A stretch of DNA of 21,072 nucleotides from a virus. A program made the position numbers and the translations under genes. The stretch is from IMG/VR virus record IMGVR_UViG_3300025276_000259, positions 1 through 21,072 of that record. One strand, written 5' to 3'. Each line of letters begins with the position of its first letter. Within the stretch, counting starts at the first letter, position 1. Positions 17,855 through 21,072 of this stretch are shown piece after piece. The notes under the pieces are model-generated. The model saw nothing but the letters and a program-made list of their open reading frames with translations. It was not told where the DNA came from and made no database searches.

Positions 17855-19142
17855 CGCTAAAAGCTTAGACCTAACACTAGCTAAACCTTTCGAGCCTTTA
17901 CTAGAGCCAAATAGATATAAAATCTGTTTTGGAGGTCGGGGGAGCGGAAAAAGCTATTCTATAGCCATGCTCTTGGTGCTTGCTGCATACCAGCAACCAT
18001 TGCGCATACTCTGCGCGCGTGAGATCCAAAAGAGCATAACCGACTCAGTTCACCAGCTTTTAGTTGATACCATTGACCGGCTGGGCTTACTTGGACACTT
18101 TGAAGTGCAGAAGACCCAGATACTGGGGCGAAACGGTTCGCGGTTCTTGTTTGAAGGTCTGCGCTCTAACATCTCCAAAGTTAAGTCGATGGAAGGCATT
18201 GATAGGGTCTGGGTAGAAGAGGCCGAGAGTGTCACTAATGCCAGTTGGGATACGCTCATACCTACTATCCGGAAGGATAATTCAGAAATATGGGTAAGCT
18301 TTAACCCATTAGACGAGATGGACGCAACATATCAACGCTTTGTTGTTGAACCGCCCCCAGGTGCAGTCGTGATTAAAGTTAATTACGATGAAAACCCATG
18401 GTTTCCTGAGACCCTGGAGGCTGAACGGTTACACCTTAAAGAGAAGAACGAAGCATTATATAACCATATATGGCTTGGTGACTGCTACGCCAACAAAGAC
18501 GGTGCGTATTTTGCTGAACACATCATCAACAAGCAGATAAGCACGATCCCAGTAGATAGAGCATTGCCAGTAAATACAAGTTGGGATCTCGGGGTTGCAG
18601 ACGCCACCGCTATATGGCTGTTTCAGGTTCAGGGAAAGTCTGTAAGGTTTGTAAGCTATTACGAATCAAGCGGTGAGGGTATCCAGCACTACCTTGATGC
18701 ACTGGCAGAGTACAAGCAAGAGCATGGCATCCAATGGGGTCATCACATTGCACCCCACGACATACGAGTCAGGGAATGGTCAACAGGCCAGAGTCGCCAA
18801 GAGATGGCTGCTAACCTTGGAATTAACTTTGAGATAGCACCCAGTCTGCCCATTATTGATGGCATTGAGTCAGTCAGGCGTCTACTGGGTTCAGCATGGT
18901 TCGATGAAGAGAACTGTAGTGCTGGTATCAGATCACTGCGGAACTACCGCAAAGAGTGGGACGACAAGCGCCAAGCATACAAGACTAAACCACTACACGA
19001 CTGGACAAGCCACTGTGCTGATGCAATGCGCTACTGCGCTGTATCGGCTGAACTGTGGGAACAACAACCGGTACAAGCATTACAACAAACACGAATGAGA
19101 CTGGCAGCGTATGTTGCCGGTGATTCATCAATAGGCTATTAA
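17847..19142 (+). CDS. terL: Terminase large subunit, 431 aa
   Basis: The ATPase domain shows Walker A GGRGSGKS (29-36), Walker B VWVEEAE (121-127) and coupling motif WVSFNPLDE (149-157). The C-terminal nuclease domain has the acidic residues in SWDLGVADAT (Asp247), HDIRVREW (Asp305) and HCADAMRYC (Asp392). Length and motifs fit the Terminase_3 (XtmB/PBSX-like) family. It is the DNA-packaging motor and headful or site-specific nuclease. It starts within the TerS stop and ends directly at the portal ATG. Confidence 0.96.
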   Translation: MVNAKSLDLTLAKPFEPLLEPNRYKICFGGRGSGKSYSIAMLLVLAAYQQPLRILCAREIQKSITDSVHQLLVDTIDRLGLLGHFEVQKTQILGRNGSRFLFEGLRSNISKVKSMEGIDRVWVEEAESVTNASWDTLIPTIRKDNSEIWVSFNPLDEMDATYQRFVVEPPPGAVVIKVNYDENPWFPETLEAERLHLKEKNEALYNHIWLGDCYANKDGAYFAEHIINKQISTIPVDRALPVNTSWDLGVADATAIWLFQVQGKSVRFVSYYESSGEGIQHYLDALAEYKQEHGIQWGHHIAPHDIRVREWSTGQSRQEMAANLGINFEIAPSLPIIDGIESVRRLLGSAWFDEENCSAGIRSLRNYRKEWDDKRQAYKTKPLHDWTSHCADAMRYCAVSAELWEQQPVQALQQTRMRLAAYVAGDSSIGY

Positions 19143-21072
19143 ATGCACGAAGCTAACGAGTTCGATCAATACTACCAAGAGCAGGAAGTCACAGAGAAAT
19201 CTGAACAGGCTGAACGCGATATGGCAGAGCGTCTACGGGTATTCGGTGTACGCCTACAATCCAAAGCAGACGATCAAGTACAACGCCGTTATAGCATTGA
19301 CGAACGATGGTTAGATGATCTACGCCAGTTCAACGGTCAGTACGACAAGGTCACAGCAGCCACACTGGCAGCTAGTGGGGGCAGTAAACTGTTCGTCAAC
19401 ATCACCCGCAATAAGGTGAATGCAGCAGAAGCACGACTAATAGACATCCTATTCCCAACAGATGACCGCAACTGGGGTATACAGCCCACCCCAGTACCCT
19501 ATCTATCCAAGATAGCCAAAGACGAAGACCCAGTACAAAACGAAGATGGAAGCCCATTTGTAACCGATAAGGGCGTACAGGTAGAGAAGCGAGACATCGC
19601 ACAAGGCGTTATAGAAGAGGCCAGAGAACGGTCAAACGCGATGCAGGATGAAATCGAAGACCAGTTAACCGAAACGAATTATAACTCTGTGAACCGAGAT
19701 ATGGTTCACGATGCAGTGCTATATGGTACAGGCATACTCAAAGGGCCAGTCATACTTGGCAAGACCAGACAGAAGTGGTCTGAGGTAGTAGATGACCAAG
19801 GTCAAGTGGCCCAAGTCATTGAAATCGTTGAGGATCTAAAGCCCGGTGCAGAGCGTGTAGACCCTTGGGACTTCTTCCCAGATATGCAAGCACGGTCAAT
19901 CGACGATGCTGAGTTCATATTCCAACGTCATTACATGAGCAAGAAAGCGCTTAGAGACTTAGCAGACAAGCCGGGCTTTCTACGCACACAGATCGCTGAA
20001 GTCTTAAAGCAAGATGCTGACAACAGCCATACAGCTACACACCTGCAAGAGATGCAGTCAATGGCTGGACTATCGTCTTATGAGAATAACCGCATTGAAG
20101 TATGGGAGTACCACGGCCCAGTAGATAAAGAAGACCTGATTGCTGCTGGTGTAGAAGTTGATGAAGACGATGTATTCACTGACTATAACGGCGTTGTGTG
20201 GTTCAGCGAAAACCGAGTTATTAAAGCCGTAATCAATCCAGCAGACACAGGCGAAATGCCTTACAGCGTATTCAACTGGGAAGGTGATGACACATCGCTA
20301 TTCGGTGTAGGTATTCCGTTCTTAATGCGTTCTAGCCAAAAGGTATTGAATGCCACATGGCGTATGCTGATGGACAATGCAGGGCTGTCAGTAGGCCCAC
20401 AGACCGTGATTAACAGTCAGGTTGTGCGTCCAGCAGATGGCAACTGGCGTCTTACACCGCATAAGGTGTGGGAGCTAACAGACAAAAACGGCAACGTGAA
20501 TAACGTGTTCGGATCGTTTGAGATTAACAGTCACATGACTGAGTTAATCGCTTTGTTCCAGTACGCACGACAGATTGCCGATGAAGAAACAGCATTACCC
20601 CAGATCGCACAGGGCGAACAGGGATCAGCGACAGACACAGCGAGTGGTATGTCGATGCTAATGAATAGTGCAAACACCATGCTTCGACGTGTGGTGAAGA
20701 ACTTTGATGATGACATTACTCGTCCATTCATCAAGCGGATGTACGACTGGAATATGCAGTTCAACCCAAAAGAAGATGTGAAGGGTGACTTCTGCATTGA
20801 TGCTCGCGGTACAAGCAGCCTCTTGGTCAAAGAGCAGCAAGCAGCGAACTTGATGAATCTAATGAACATCTCCGCATCACCGTTACTAGAACCTTTAACA
20901 AACACCGCAGCGTTATACCGCAAAGTGGTGTCATCCATGCAGATCGAAGCCGATGAAATCGTGAAGTCTACCGAAGAGATCGAGCTTGAAACACAGAAGA
21001 TGCAGCAGCAGATGGAAGCTCAACAGCAAGCCATGATGCAAGCCCAGCAACAGCAGCAGCAAGCGCCTACTG
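19143..21072 (+). CDS. Portal protein (3' end off window)
   Basis: An ATG directly follows the TerL stop and the frame is open for 643 codons to the window edge. It starts MHEANEFDQYYQEQEVTEKS and includes VNITRNKVNAAEARLIDILF, DAVLYGTGILKGPV, RVDPWDFFPDMQARSIDDAE, FGVGIPFLMRSSQKVLNATW and QIAQGEQGSATDTASGMSML. These blocks, the position and the length fit the large portal proteins of P22/SU10-like type, which form the dodecameric connector at the DNA entry vertex. The visible end is a Gln-rich coiled region (from about residue 616). A P22/SU10-like portal suggests a short-tailed virion, but a siphovirus is not excluded. Confidence 0.9.
   Translation, partial: MHEANEFDQYYQEQEVTEKSEQAERDMAERLRVFGVRLQSKADDQVQRRYSIDERWLDDLRQFNGQYDKVTAATLAASGGSKLFVNITRNKVNAAEARLIDILFPTDDRNWGIQPTPVPYLSKIAKDEDPVQNEDGSPFVTDKGVQVEKRDIAQGVIEEARERSNAMQDEIEDQLTETNYNSVNRDMVHDAVLYGTGILKGPVILGKTRQKWSEVVDDQGQVAQVIEIVEDLKPGAERVDPWDFFPDMQARSIDDAEFIFQRHYMSKKALRDLADKPGFLRTQIAEVLKQDADNSHTATHLQEMQSMAGLSSYENNRIEVWEYHGPVDKEDLIAAGVEVDEDDVFTDYNGVVWFSENRVIKAVINPADTGEMPYSVFNWEGDDTSLFGVGIPFLMRSSQKVLNATWRMLMDNAGLSVGPQTVINSQVVRPADGNWRLTPHKVWELTDKNGNVNNVFGSFEINSHMTELIALFQYARQIADEETALPQIAQGEQGSATDTASGMSMLMNSANTMLRRVVKNFDDDITRPFIKRMYDWNMQFNPKEDVKGDFCIDARGTSSLLVKEQQAANLMNLMNISASPLLEPLTNTAALYRKVVSSMQIEADEIVKSTEEIELETQKMQQQMEAQQQAMMQAQQQQQQAPT

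Noticed and set aside
20531-20938. 135-aa minus-strand frame
   Set aside because: It lies wholly inside the portal gene on the other strand and has no start signal or protein-like features.

Overview
The window is an internal piece of a temperate, tailed bacteriophage genome or prophage. No host gene, rRNA, tRNA, CRISPR array, insertion sequence, integrase or att site was found. A Q-type antiterminator, a Cro/YdaS-type regulator and sigma70-like promoters suggest a gammaproteobacterial host. Genus cannot be read from the sequence. Gene density is very high, and junctions are dominated by 1-11 nt overlaps (ATGA, GTGA, TAATG).

Layout. (1) 1-7654, minus strand: a leftward early operon. From its promoter near 7732-7760 it encodes two unknown proteins, a Cas4/RecB-like DUF2800 nuclease, a DUF2815 single-strand DNA-binding protein, a family A DNA polymerase with proofreading domain, a VRR-NUC nuclease, an SNF2-type helicase, small proteins including a DUF3310 protein, and finally a SleB-type cell-wall hydrolase cut by the left window edge. 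(2) 7732-9087: the immunity region. It holds a helix-turn-helix repressor with a non-peptidase C-terminal domain, a small coupled upstream gene, divergent promoters with interleaved -35 boxes, and clustered TTGAC/GTCAA sites. (3) 9088-12506, plus strand: a rightward operon with a Cro/YdaS-like regulator, a primase-polymerase/RepA-type helicase fusion, a dense cluster of CGTTTGTC iteron-like repeats (the best origin candidate), a small membrane protein and a Q-like antiterminator, closed by a strong hairpin at 12555-12593. (4) 12612-17199, minus strand: a convergent operon of 17 small genes, mostly without known function. Many of its junctions carry a repeated stem-loop plus ribosome-binding cassette. 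It also includes a GP88-family cysteine-rich protein and two tiny membrane proteins. (5) 17200-17419: a divergent control region ending in a terminator-like hairpin in the leader of the late genes. (6) 17420 to the right edge, plus strand: terminase small subunit, terminase large subunit and a portal protein that runs off the window.

How it fits together. The leftward operon supplies the elongating polymerase, SSB and recombination nucleases; the rightward operon supplies the primase/helicase and the probable origin. The replisome is thus split across the immunity switch. Q is expected to read through the terminator in front of the terminase genes and turn on packaging and head genes. The repressor would shut both early operons through TTGAC/GTCAA operators.

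Most worth a second look: the iteron cluster with adjacent hairpin, the repeated hairpin-RBS cassettes of the small-gene operon, the unusual repressor with its coupled partner, and the late leader terminator paired with Q.
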